Shown piece by piece: positions 43,211 to 51,668 of a stretch of 64,000 bases of DNA (the stretch's first letter is position 1; every line of letters starts with the position of its first letter). Below the pieces are notes generated by a model that was given only the letters and a program-made list of their open reading frames with translations, did not search any database and was not told the DNA's origin. The position numbers and the translations under genes are program-made. Source of the stretch: Lentzea kentuckyensis (lineage in GTDB: Bacteria > Actinomycetota > Actinomycetes > Mycobacteriales > Pseudonocardiaceae); NCBI RefSeq assembly GCF_002150765.1, contig NZ_MUYM01000056.1, positions 1-64,000 of the forward strand, given 5' to 3'.

Positions 43211-44278
43211 ATGGACGACGCCGGGGCCCTGCGCACCGAGCTGGCGGACCACCTGCTCGGCGATGGTGTGCTGCACGATTCCAAGTGGCTCAAGGCTTTT
43301 CGGGCCGTGCCACGGCACGAGTTCCTGCCGCGCTTCTACCGCCAGACGCACAGCGGTGCCTGGGAACGGGTCACCGCGAAGCACCCGGACTGGCTGGAAC
43401 TCGTCTACGCCGACCGGGTGTGGGTTACCCAGTTCGACGGCGACGACACGGTGATCGGGGGCACACCCACCTGTTCGTCGAGCATGCCCACGATCATGGC
43501 GATCATGCTGGAGGCCCTGGAGGTCCACACCGGACAGACGGTCCTCGAAGTCGGCACCGGCACGGGCTACAACGCGGCTCTTCTGTGCCACGCCATGGGT
43601 TCGGACAACGTGACCACGATCGACGTCGACCGCAACATCTCGCAGCGAGCTCAAGATCGCTTGCGCCGCAACGGGTTCTTCCCGACCTGCGTCACGGGCG
43701 ACGGCGCGCTCGGCCATCCGGAGCGCGCACCGTACGACCGCCTGCTCGCCACCTGCTCCGTCGCGACCATCCCGCCCGCCTGGCTGGAGCAGACCCGGCC
43801 CGGCGGTCTGGTGGTCACCACGCTGCACCGTCCCATCGGTGCCGGGCTCGTCCAGATCGTGTCGAACGGTGACGGCACCGGCGAGGGCAGGGTGCTCGCG
43901 GAGGACGGCCGGTTCATGCCGATGCGCGCGCACGCCCACCCACCCGCGCCGGCGGGCTCCGGCACGTTCGACCGCAGGGCCACCACGTTGCCGCTGGAGA
44001 CCGTGGTCGACCCGGCCAGCCCGTTCGAGTTCTTCGCCGGCATCGCGCTGCCGGGTGCGGTCGCCGGCCAGGACTGGCTGGCCCATCCGGACGGTTCCTG
44101 GGTGCACCACCACGGCACGCACGTCGACCAGGGCGGGCCGCGCAAGCTCTGGGACCTCGCGGAGCAGGCCGTCGTCGACTGGCACGACCTGGGCAAACCC
44201 CGCAGGCACCAGTTCGGGATCACGGTCGGGCCCGGCGGAGGGTTCCTGACCCTGGGCAACCTCGACTGGCCCCTGTGA
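43211..44278 (+). CDS. Protein-L-isoaspartate methyltransferase-like enzyme
   Basis: A 355-residue PCMT-family methyltransferase. The N-terminus (FRAVPRHEFLPRFYRQ) and the SAM motif I QTVLEVGTGTGYNAALLCHAMGSDNVTTIDVDRNISQRAQDRL match PCMT; SSMPTIMAIMLEAL is the substrate-loop region. The C-terminal 140 residues are an actinomycete-specific extension (VDWHDLGKPRRHQFGITVGPGGGFLTLG). ATG 43211 has GGGAGGTGA upstream. Related enzymes modify RiPP precursors (graspetides), but no ATP-grasp gene or precursor peptide is nearby. The next gene on the strand is the NACHT NTPase, 48 bp on. Confidence 0.82.
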   Translation: MDDAGALRTELADHLLGDGVLHDSKWLKAFRAVPRHEFLPRFYRQTHSGAWERVTAKHPDWLELVYADRVWVTQFDGDDTVIGGTPTCSSSMPTIMAIMLEALEVHTGQTVLEVGTGTGYNAALLCHAMGSDNVTTIDVDRNISQRAQDRLRRNGFFPTCVTGDGALGHPERAPYDRLLATCSVATIPPAWLEQTRPGGLVVTTLHRPIGAGLVQIVSNGDGTGEGRVLAEDGRFMPMRAHAHPPAPAGSGTFDRRATTLPLETVVDPASPFEFFAGIALPGAVAGQDWLAHPDGSWVHHHGTHVDQGGPRKLWDLAEQAVVDWHDLGKPRRHQFGITVGPGGGFLTLGNLDWPL

Positions 44279-44325
44279 TCAAGAACGAACGTCACGACAC
44301 GGGTCACTGAATCGACACCTGACGG

Positions 44326-46368
44326 ATGCGGTGCGTCATGATGCGACGCATGTCCAGATTCCGCCAGCAGGCATTGCTGGCCGGCTGCGTGCTGACCGCG
44401 TTGCTCACCGCGGCAGGTCTGTTCGTGACCGACCACGGCATCAACCCGCATTTGTGGCTGATCGTTCTGGCACTGGCGTTTCTCGTGTTCCTAGCGGTCC
44501 TGGACCCGTGGGTCCGCCGCCGGCACAACGCCGAGCTCAGCAGCGACGAGCACCTCGACGCCGCGTGCCGGGCACTGGCGATCGGGCTGCAGGCGCAGTG
44601 GAACGACGAGGTGCGCTCGCGCGGCCTCACCGACCCGGACGTGCTTGACCTGCACTGGACCGCGGCCGAGCTGGACATGAGCGACGAGCCGGACGCGCCG
44701 CCCGGACGCAGTGACGCGGTGGTCGGCGCGTTCGAACGGCAGATCAACCGCAGGATGGTGATCGTCGGCGAGGCGGGCACCGGCAAGACGACCGTCGCGA
44801 TGCTGCTGACGTGCGGCCTGCTGGACCGCTACGACGGCGGCATGGTGCCGGTCCTGCTGCCGCTGTCGACGTGGAACCCGGCGGTCGAGGACATCCGCAC
44901 GTGGCTCACGCGCAGGCTGTACGAGGACCACCCGGCGTTGCGCAACACCGAGCTGTACGGCAGCTACGCCGGCGACCTGCTGGTCGAGCAGCACAAGGTC
45001 CTGCCCGTGCTCGACGGCCTCGACGACATCCCGGCCCACCAGCGCGCGGACGCGCTCGCCCGGATCGCGAAGGCGTTCCCCGCCAAGCGCCCGCTGGTGC
45101 TGACCTGCCGCACCGCCGAGTACGCGCAGTCCGTTCACCTCGCCGGACCGCTGCCCGGCGCGGACGTCGTCGAACTGGCGCCCCTCGACCTGGAGGAGGT
45201 CGCCGCCTACCTGCGGGCCAGCGCGGACACCGTGGGCGCGGCGCGGTGGGAGCCGGTGTTCATCCAGCTGCGCGAGGAACCGGACGGCCGGCTCGCCGAC
45301 GCGTTGTCCACGCCGCTGACGATGTGGCTGGCCAGCATGGTCTACGCGGACAACGAGGCCGAGCCGACCGAACTGCTCGACCGCGGCCGTTTCCCGGACG
45401 CGCGGGCGATCTCCGACCACCTCTGCGACGAGCTGGTGTCCAGGGCGTTCGGCAACCGCGCGTTCGCGCACCACGCCAAGGCCACGCAGGTCTGGCCGCG
45501 CGACCGGGCCCGCCGCTGGCTCGAGTTCCTCGCCCACGAGATGCGCGACCGGGGCATCCGCGAACTGGCCTGGTGGGAGCTGCGCCGGTCGGTCGGCAGC
45601 ACGTGGCTCGCGCTGCTCGGCGCGCTGGTGCTGGGCGCGATCGGCGGGTTCGGCGTCGGCTGGCTGATGGCGTACTCGATCACGCCGTCACTCGCCCCGA
45701 TCACCGGTCTGGTCGCGGGCATCGGCGTCGGCGCGGCCGCGCTGACCGCGTCGCAGGAACGCAAAGCCAAGCCGCGCCTGGGCATCTGGCGCAGTCTGCT
45801 GCTCGTGCCCGGTGTGCTCGGGCTCGCGGCCGGACTCGTCTTCGGGGCCCTGTACGGACTTTCCGCCGGTCTCGTGGTCGGACTCGGTCTCGCCGTGGCG
45901 GTCGCGCTGCGGTTCGCGTTGTCGAGCGCCGCCGAGCTGTCACAGGCGTCCAGTCCTCAGTGGACGATGGCGCGCGACCGGATCGCGGTGTGGACCGGAT
46001 CTCTGGTGCTGGCCGTGGTGTTCGGTTCGGCGGCGGCACTGGTGTTCGGGCCCGGCCAGACCGGAATGGTCGGGCTGGGGCTCGCGTCCGGGCTGATGCT
46101 CGGCTTCGCGCTGGCCGTGCTGCACCTGCGCTGGTGGTGGTTCACCGTGGCGCGGATCTGGCTGGCACTGCGCGGAAAACTGCCCTGGGAGCTGATGGTC
46201 TTCCTCGAGGACGCGCGCAGGCTGGGCGTGCTCTGCCGGGCGGGGGCCTGCTACCAGTTCCGGCACGGACTGGTGCAGGACCGCCTGGCAGAGCACGAGG
46301 TCACTACTCGGTCCGCAACCCAAGTGCTCCGGTCGCCCTTCTCAGCGAAGGCAACGTCAGAGCAGTGA
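44326..46368 (+). CDS. Membrane NACHT-family NTPase
   Basis: A 680-residue STAND-class NTPase anchored in the membrane. Two N-terminal helices (about 15-65), a cytosolic NACHT domain with Walker A VIVGEAGTGKTTVAMLLT (about 142-160) and Walker B KVLPVLDGLDDIPAHQRADAL (about 225-245), a helical region and C-terminal transmembrane helices between about 425 and 610 (WLALLGALVLGAIGGFGVGW, LLLVPGVLGLAAGLVFGALYG). The start could be ATG 44326, 44341 or 44350; none has a good ribosome-binding site. It overlaps the exporter gene tail-to-tail by 65 bp. NACHT proteins include defence and signalling proteins; the C-terminal membrane domain resembles Streptomyces NACHT NTPases. Confidence 0.85.
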   Translation: MRCVMMRRMSRFRQQALLAGCVLTALLTAAGLFVTDHGINPHLWLIVLALAFLVFLAVLDPWVRRRHNAELSSDEHLDAACRALAIGLQAQWNDEVRSRGLTDPDVLDLHWTAAELDMSDEPDAPPGRSDAVVGAFERQINRRMVIVGEAGTGKTTVAMLLTCGLLDRYDGGMVPVLLPLSTWNPAVEDIRTWLTRRLYEDHPALRNTELYGSYAGDLLVEQHKVLPVLDGLDDIPAHQRADALARIAKAFPAKRPLVLTCRTAEYAQSVHLAGPLPGADVVELAPLDLEEVAAYLRASADTVGAARWEPVFIQLREEPDGRLADALSTPLTMWLASMVYADNEAEPTELLDRGRFPDARAISDHLCDELVSRAFGNRAFAHHAKATQVWPRDRARRWLEFLAHEMRDRGIRELAWWELRRSVGSTWLALLGALVLGAIGGFGVGWLMAYSITPSLAPITGLVAGIGVGAAALTASQERKAKPRLGIWRSLLLVPGVLGLAAGLVFGALYGLSAGLVVGLGLAVAVALRFALSSAAELSQASSPQWTMARDRIAVWTGSLVLAVVFGSAAALVFGPGQTGMVGLGLASGLMLGFALAVLHLRWWWFTVARIWLALRGKLPWELMVFLEDARRLGVLCRAGACYQFRHGLVQDRLAEHEVTTRSATQVLRSPFSAKATSEQ

Positions 46369-48541
46369 CCAGCACGACCAGCCCCACCGAGATGCCGGTG
46401 ACGATCCCGATGCCCGCCCAGTCGTAGGCCACCTCGCTGCCGAACACCCGTGTGACGAGCACGCCGAGCAGGATGCCGGTGGCGACCGACACCACCGTGG
46501 AGATCACCAACGGGATCGCGTTCTGCCACACCAGCGACCGGGCGAGCGTGCCGCGCGGCACCCCGCTGGCGGCCATGACGGCGAGCGGACGGCGTCGTTC
46601 CCGCACCTGTTCCAGCCCCACGACCAGCAGCGACGCCCCGGCGAGCAACAACGTGAGCAGCGCGGCCGCGTAGAGCGCCCTGCGCACCGCGAAGAAGACC
46701 TGCTCGATCTCGTCGATGTCGTCCTGGCCGACGTAGTAGGTGAACACCCGCCACGCGTAGGGCGCGATGGCGTTGCGCACGTGCTCCGCGACGTCGGGCA
46801 ATGCCGGGTCCAGCTGGGCCTGCAACTCGGTCCTGCCCTTGACGACGCCGAAGCCCTTGGCCGCGGCGGGCGTGAGGTAGAGACCGGGGCGGGCACCGTT
46901 CGCCTGCTCGACCGCGGGCACCGTCCACCTGGCGCCGCTGTCCTCGACCTCGATCGAGTCGCCGGCCTCGGGGTTGGTCCCGCCGGAGGCTTCTCGCACG
47001 ACGTACGCCTTGCCGTCCGTGCAGTGCGTGATGCTCGCCATCGACTGAAGCACGGAGCACGGCCCGATGCCGATGTCGATGTACCCGTGAGCGGGCAACG
47101 TCCCGTACGTGCGCGTCAGTTCGTGCACACCGATCACGCCCTTGGCGCCGGCCAGCAGGCCTGGCAGTTCCGGCTGGATACTGGGCTCGCTCACGGTGAC
47201 AGAGAGGTAGTTGTAGTTCACCTCCCGCCTCTCGTCGGCCTTCACCTCGTGCTCGACGCCCGCGAGGATCACCTGCAGCGTCACCGTGCCGGCGAGCACC
47301 ACCGCCACACCGCCGACGACCCGCGCCGCCGTGCCCGCGTCGAGCTGCAACCGCCGCACGGCCAGTTGCAGCGCGGGCGTGGCGCCCCGCACCCGGTAGA
47401 CGACCCGTTCGACCAGCCACGGCAGCAGCACCGGGATGGCGAACATCAGCAACACGACACCGCCCACGACCGGCCACTGTGCGGGCTTCGACGTCTCGTC
47501 GAGCCTGCCGAACTGGCTCGCCAGCAGCGCCGCGCCGACCAGCGCCGGCACGACCCGCCACCACAGCCTGCGCTTCACCGGCTTCTGCTCGCGCACCACC
47601 CCGAGCGGTTCGATGATCGTCCGGCGCATGGCGAACACCGAGGTCAGCACGGCCAGCACCGGCACCGCGACGACCACGACGAGCGTCAACGGCAACGTCG
47701 GCGTGAGATCGCTCGGGAACACCGCGAGCTCGGCGATCGGGATGTCGTCGGCGAACGGCCGGAGCGCGAACAGCAGCCCGAACCCGATCACGAGCCCCAC
47801 CAGCGCACCGGCCAGCGCCTCACCGGAGGCGATCAGCCGCACCCGCGTGGCACCGGCCCCGACCAGCCGCAACGCCGCCAGCCTGCGGTCGCGCTGAGCC
47901 GCGGCGAGCCTGGTGGAGACGCTGACGAACACCAGCACCGGGAACAGCAGCACGACCGCGCCGACGATGCTGAGCATCAACAGGATCGTCGGCAGCCCGC
48001 CACCAGGGCGGGTGCCGCCGAACGCGTAGACCTGGTTGCCCGGGTTCTGCTCGATCGACGCGTCGCCAGCGAGGAACCGCAGGTCCTGCGGCCCCGTCAG
48101 GCCTTCCTGGGTGAACGTGCCGATGATCTTCTGCGGGAACCTCGGCCGCAGCAGCTCACCCTCCGGACCGGCCAGCAACGCCGCGAGCTTCGGTGACACG
48201 ACGACCTCGCCGTCGGCCGGCAACCGCTCCACACCGGGCGGCTTGGGCGCGTCCGGCCGGAGGACGCGGACGTAGGAGCCCATGACGTAGTCGGAGCGGA
48301 ACGCCACCGACGAGGTCTCCAGCAGCAGCGGCGCGGCCCCGGTGCCCTTGGCCACGACGTCGCGACCGTCCGCGCGCAGGTCGCGGTTGCCGAACGCGGT
48401 CGGGATCGACGCGGCGAGCAGCAGCACCGCCACGCACATGCCTATGCCGATGCCTTGGAGCAGGAGCCTCACCCAGGACTTCCGGCTGCCCCCGACGGCC
48501 AGCCGGACGCCCAGGGCGAGGTCGCTCAGGACGCGGTTCAC
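46304..48541 (-). CDS. FtsX-like ABC transporter permease
   Basis: A 745-residue permease with the MacB/FtsX duplicated architecture: an N-terminal helix (WVRLLLQGIGIGMCVAVLLLAA), a large extracytoplasmic domain, four-helix modules in the middle (LLMLSIVGAVVLLFPVLVFVS) and at the C-terminus (ALLTLLLAGASLLVVGLEQV, IPLVISTVVSVATGILLGVLVTRVF). GTG 48541 overlaps the ATPase stop as GTGA. Together with the ATPase it forms an exporter probably for a lipophilic or peptide substrate. It is co-transcribed with its PadR repressor. Confidence 0.92.
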   Translation of the reverse strand: MNRVLSDLALGVRLAVGGSRKSWVRLLLQGIGIGMCVAVLLLAASIPTAFGNRDLRADGRDVVAKGTGAAPLLLETSSVAFRSDYVMGSYVRVLRPDAPKPPGVERLPADGEVVVSPKLAALLAGPEGELLRPRFPQKIIGTFTQEGLTGPQDLRFLAGDASIEQNPGNQVYAFGGTRPGGGLPTILLMLSIVGAVVLLFPVLVFVSVSTRLAAAQRDRRLAALRLVGAGATRVRLIASGEALAGALVGLVIGFGLLFALRPFADDIPIAELAVFPSDLTPTLPLTLVVVVAVPVLAVLTSVFAMRRTIIEPLGVVREQKPVKRRLWWRVVPALVGAALLASQFGRLDETSKPAQWPVVGGVVLLMFAIPVLLPWLVERVVYRVRGATPALQLAVRRLQLDAGTAARVVGGVAVVLAGTVTLQVILAGVEHEVKADERREVNYNYLSVTVSEPSIQPELPGLLAGAKGVIGVHELTRTYGTLPAHGYIDIGIGPCSVLQSMASITHCTDGKAYVVREASGGTNPEAGDSIEVEDSGARWTVPAVEQANGARPGLYLTPAAAKGFGVVKGRTELQAQLDPALPDVAEHVRNAIAPYAWRVFTYYVGQDDIDEIEQVFFAVRRALYAAALLTLLLAGASLLVVGLEQVRERRRPLAVMAASGVPRGTLARSLVWQNAIPLVISTVVSVATGILLGVLVTRVFGSEVAYDWAGIGIVTGISVGLVVLVTALTLPSLRRATGALGLRTE

Positions 48542-49218
48542 CTGACGAACTCCACGTCCCGCGCACGACCGTCCCGCACCACGACCTCGCGGTCCGAGTA
48601 CGCGGCGACCCGCGGCTCGTGCGTGACCAGCACGACCGCCGCGCCGGTCTCCCTGGCCGCGGTCGTGAGCAGGTGCATCACCCGCTCGCCGTTGAGCGAG
48701 TCGAGCGCGCCGGTCGGTTCGTCGGCGAAGATCACCTTCGGTGCCGTGACCAGCGCGCGGGCCACCGCCACGCGTTGCCCCTGACCACCAGAGGTCTCGC
48801 CGGGCCGCTGGTCGGCGACGGTGTCGACCTCCAGCCGGGCCATCCACACCTGCGCGGCCCGTTCGGCGTCCCTGCGCTTCATGCCGCTCAGCCGCAGTGG
48901 CAGGGCGACGTTCTCCAGGCAGGTCAGCTCCGGCACCAGCTGACCGAACTGGAAGACGAACCCGAACTCGGTCCGCCGCAGTTCGCTGCGCGCGCCGTCG
49001 TTCATGGCGGTCAGCTCTCGGTCTCGGTAGGTCACCGTGCCGGTGTCCGGCGGCAGGATCCCCGCGAGGCAGTGCAGCAGGGTGGACTTGCCGGACCCGG
49101 ACGGGCCCATGATCGCGACGACCTCGCCCTCGCGGATCGAGATGTCGGCACCGTCCAGCGCGTTCGTCTTCCCGAACGACTTGTGGAGGCCCTCAGCGCT
49201 GAGCAGGGTGTTCGTCAT
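48538..49218 (-). CDS. ABC transporter ATP-binding protein (LolD/MacB type)
   Basis: A 226-residue ATPase: Walker A IMGPSGSGKSTLLHCLAG, Q-loop GFVFQFGQLVPELT, signature ETSGGQGQRVAVARAL (SGGQ), Walker B KVIFADEPTGALDS and H-loop VVLVTHEPRVAAY. GGAGGTGG lies just upstream of ATG 49218, whose ATGA overlap couples it to padR. Partner of the FtsX-like permease. Confidence 0.95.
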   Translation of the reverse strand: MTNTLLSAEGLHKSFGKTNALDGADISIREGEVVAIMGPSGSGKSTLLHCLAGILPPDTGTVTYRDRELTAMNDGARSELRRTEFGFVFQFGQLVPELTCLENVALPLRLSGMKRRDAERAAQVWMARLEVDTVADQRPGETSGGQGQRVAVARALVTAPKVIFADEPTGALDSLNGERVMHLLTTAARETGAAVVLVTHEPRVAAYSDREVVVRDGRARDVEFVR

Positions 49219-49739
49219 CGGGCCACCTCCTCGGCGAGTTTGTCGAGGCGCGCCGCGGTCAGTTCGAGCCACCGCAGGTCCGCTTCGAGGTGGAACAGGG
49301 CGAAGTCGCAGATGAGCTGGTCGGCGAGGTCGCCGTCGCCCTTGCGCCTGGTCAGCTCGCGCATCGTGTCGAGATGCGCCGAGCGTTGGGTGTCGAGCAC
49401 CTCCGCGGCGCTGCGGCCGGACAGCAGCGCCAGCACCACCTTCGCGTAGAGCGTGTTCTGCAGGTACGGCTCTGGCTTCTCCGGCGTGCCGAGCCAGCGC
49501 TCCACATCAGTGACCCCGGCGTCCGTGATCGCGTACCGCTTGCGCTCCGGACCGTCGCCGGCCTCGACGCCGGCCTCGGTCACGAAGCCGTTCTTCAGCA
49601 ACCTCGACAGGGTCGAATACACCTGTCCGTAGTGCAACGGCCGGTCCTGCCCAAAGCGCTCGTCGTAGGCGCGCTTGAGGTCGTAACCATGCCTTGGACC
49701 GCCTTCTAGCAGGCCCAACAGTGCGTGTCCGATCGACAT
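49215..49739 (-). CDS. PadR-family transcriptional repressor
   Basis: A 174-residue PadR protein: winged helix in SIGHALLGLLEGGPRHGYDLKRAYDERFGQDRPLHYGQVYSTLSRLLKNGFVTEAGVE, followed by a C-terminal coiled-coil dimerisation domain (DTQRSAHLDTMRELTRRKGD). PadR repressors are induced by small ligands or substrates of the exporter they control. It heads the operon padR-ABC ATPase-FtsX permease, and two palindromes overlap its promoter, indicating autoregulation. Confidence 0.94.
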   Translation of the reverse strand: MSIGHALLGLLEGGPRHGYDLKRAYDERFGQDRPLHYGQVYSTLSRLLKNGFVTEAGVEAGDGPERKRYAITDAGVTDVERWLGTPEKPEPYLQNTLYAKVVLALLSGRSAAEVLDTQRSAHLDTMRELTRRKGDGDLADQLICDFALFHLEADLRWLELTAARLDKLAEEVAR

Positions 49740-49748
49740 GAGAAGCAC

Positions 49749-49777
49749 TATACACACCATGTATACACCGGGTGTAT
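49749..49777. promoter_or_regulatory. Overlapping PadR palindromes
   Basis: TATACA-CACCA-TGTATA (49749-49765) and ATACACC-G-GGTGTAT (49763-49777) share bases; they lie 10 bp before the PadR start and cover its promoter region, an expected place for autoregulatory operators. Confidence 0.65.
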
Positions 49778-49825
49778 TCATCAGATGCCCTGACGGGCCA
49801 CCGCCGTGGCGCCTACAGTGGTGGG

Positions 49826-50326
49826 GTGACTGGTCTGACTGTCGGCTGGGATCACGACGTCGAGCTGCTGCTCGACTTCCTGAACACTCGACACGTACTG
49901 GACAGTGAAGCCTCCTGGCGCGCATGGGTGACCGAGCGCGGCCTCGGGCGGAGCGGGGAAATCGCACAGGCGCGCGCCGCGAGAGCGGCGCTGCGGTCGT
50001 CGATCGAGGGGTCCTCAGGGCCCCAGACCGCGGCCGGTGTGGTTCACATCGAGCTGACCGACGGCGTCCCGATGCTGGCGAGCGCGGACGCTCTCGGCGC
50101 GGTGCTCGCCGCGTCGGCCCGCCTCGCCGTGCTGGGTTCCTGGGAGCGCCTCAAGATCTGTCCGGCCGACGACTGCCTGCGTGCGTTCTTCGACCGCTCC
50201 CGCAACCGCTCGCGCACCTGGTGCTCGATGCAGGTGTGCGGCAACCGGGAGAAAGCGCGCACGTTCCGAAAACGGACACGCGCCCAGAACACGGAACTTC
50301 AGAACAGCACGTTGGCCACCGTGTAG
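49826..50326 (+). CDS. CGNR zinc-finger regulator
   Basis: A 166-residue protein with an N-terminal ABATE-like domain (ELLLDFLNTRHVLDSEASWRAWV) and the C-terminal CGNR finger: CPADDCLRAFFDRSRNRSRTWCSMQVCGNREKARTFRKR. Four Cys are in place for Zn. Such proteins are putative stress regulators. GTG 49826 with GGGG upstream is the likely start. The last 28 bp overlap the end of the convergent DUF445 gene. Confidence 0.9.
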   Translation: MTGLTVGWDHDVELLLDFLNTRHVLDSEASWRAWVTERGLGRSGEIAQARAARAALRSSIEGSSGPQTAAGVVHIELTDGVPMLASADALGAVLAASARLAVLGSWERLKICPADDCLRAFFDRSRNRSRTWCSMQVCGNREKARTFRKRTRAQNTELQNSTLATV

Positions 50327-51546
50327 ATCACCAGGCCGGCCAGCGCGCCGACCACGGTGCCGTTGATCCGGATGAACTGCAGGTCCCTGCCGACCTGCAG
50401 TTCGATCTTGCGCGAGGTCTCCTCCGCGTCCCACCGCTCGACGGTGTCGGTGATCAGCGTGGTGATCTCCGCGCGGTAGTTGCCGACGACGTACCCGGCG
50501 GCCTGCTCCAGCCAGCCGTCGACCTTGGCGCGCAGTTCCGGGTCGTCGGTGAGGTTGGTGCCGAGCGTGATCAGGCCCTGCGTGACGCGCTTGCGGAGTT
50601 CGCTCGACGGGTCCTCGGCGGCATCGATCAGCATCTTCTTGGCCGTGCCCCAAGCACTGTCGATCAGCTTCTGGACGTCCGGATGCGTGATCACCTGCTG
50701 CTTGACCTGCTCGGCCCGCTGCATGGTGGCCTCGTCGGTCTGCATGTCCGAGGAGAACTCGAGCAGGAACTGGTCCACCGCGAGCCGCATCGGGTGGTTG
50801 ACGTCGGTCTTCACCGCCCAGGCGAAGTTGACCAGCTCGGTGTAGACCTTGTCGCCGAGCATGGCGTCGACGAACTTGGGCGACCACGTGGGCGCGCGGT
50901 CCGTGACGATCAGGCTGACCTTGTCGTAGTTGTCCCGCACCCACTCGTACGCGCGGTCGCACATCAGGTCGACGAGCTTGTGGTGCGCGCCGTCGGTGAG
51001 CACCTGGTTGAGCAGCTTGCCGAGCGGCGGTCCCCAGGGCTGTGCGGTGATGCGTTTGACGATCGCGTGCTCCAGGACGGCCTGGACCTCTTCGTCCTTG
51101 AGCACGGTGATCGCGCCCTTGATGACGTTCGCGAGCTCGTTGGTGATGCGTTCGGCGTTCTCCGGCTGCTTGACCCACGCGCCGGCCCGCTCCGCGATGC
51201 CCGCTCGCCTCAGCTTGTCCTGCACGACCTCGGGACTGAGGAAGTTGACGCCCACGAAGTCACCGAGCGTCTGGCCGAACATGTTCTTGCGTTCCGGGAT
51301 GATCGCGGTGTGCGGGATGGGCAGGCCGAGCGGCCGGCGGAACAGCGCCGTGACGGCGAACCAGTCCGCGAGCGCGCCGACCATGCCGGCCTCCGCGGCC
51401 GCTCGCACGTACCCGACCCAGGCGCCCTCGAAGGCGTGCGTGCCGAAGAAGATGACCGTGGCCCCGACGAGGAAGCTCGTCGCGACGAGCTTCATCTTGC
51501 GCAGGTCGGTGCGCTTCTGCTGGTCAGCGGCGGTCAGTTGCTCCAC
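50299..51546 (-). CDS. DUF445-family membrane protein
   Basis: A protein of about 415 residues: N-terminal transmembrane segment LVATSFLVGATVIFFGTH, a conserved GMVGALADWFAVTALFRRPLGLPIPHTAIIPERKNMFGQTLGDFVGVNFLSPEVV block and a C-terminal helix NGTVVGALAGLVIYTVANVLF. The long middle is helical. GTG 51546 is chosen arbitrarily among several starts; everything upstream belongs to the TnpB 3' end. The family has no known function. Confidence 0.86.
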   Translation of the reverse strand: MEQLTAADQQKRTDLRKMKLVATSFLVGATVIFFGTHAFEGAWVGYVRAAAEAGMVGALADWFAVTALFRRPLGLPIPHTAIIPERKNMFGQTLGDFVGVNFLSPEVVQDKLRRAGIAERAGAWVKQPENAERITNELANVIKGAITVLKDEEVQAVLEHAIVKRITAQPWGPPLGKLLNQVLTDGAHHKLVDLMCDRAYEWVRDNYDKVSLIVTDRAPTWSPKFVDAMLGDKVYTELVNFAWAVKTDVNHPMRLAVDQFLLEFSSDMQTDEATMQRAEQVKQQVITHPDVQKLIDSAWGTAKKMLIDAAEDPSSELRKRVTQGLITLGTNLTDDPELRAKVDGWLEQAAGYVVGNYRAEITTLITDTVERWDAEETSRKIELQVGRDLQFIRINGTVVGALAGLVIYTVANVLF

Positions 51547-51569
51547 AACGCCATTGTCCGTCAACTTCT

Positions 51570-51610
51570 CGGCTTGAGGGTTGAGCTGACCGCTCAACTG
51601 GTTCAAGCCG
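51570..51610 (-). ncRNA. Nested hairpin at the tnpB 3' end: candidate omega-RNA/transposon right end
   Basis: Outer arms CGGCTTGA (51570-51577) / TCAAGCCG (51603-51610), inner arms TTGAGC (51581-51586) / GCTCAA (51592-51597). It is 59 bp downstream of the tnpB stop, where the right end and the omega-RNA scaffold of IS200/IS605-IS607 elements are found. Confidence 0.5.
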
Positions 51611-51668
51611 GGGTCGCGTTCTCTGCCCACCACTGGCTGTGGAGGACAGGCCGCATCAACCGCCGCGC

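Noticed and set aside
43211..44278. Graspetide biosynthetic cluster around the PCMT-like gene
   Set aside because: No ATP-grasp enzyme and no short precursor ORF within the neighbouring spacers.
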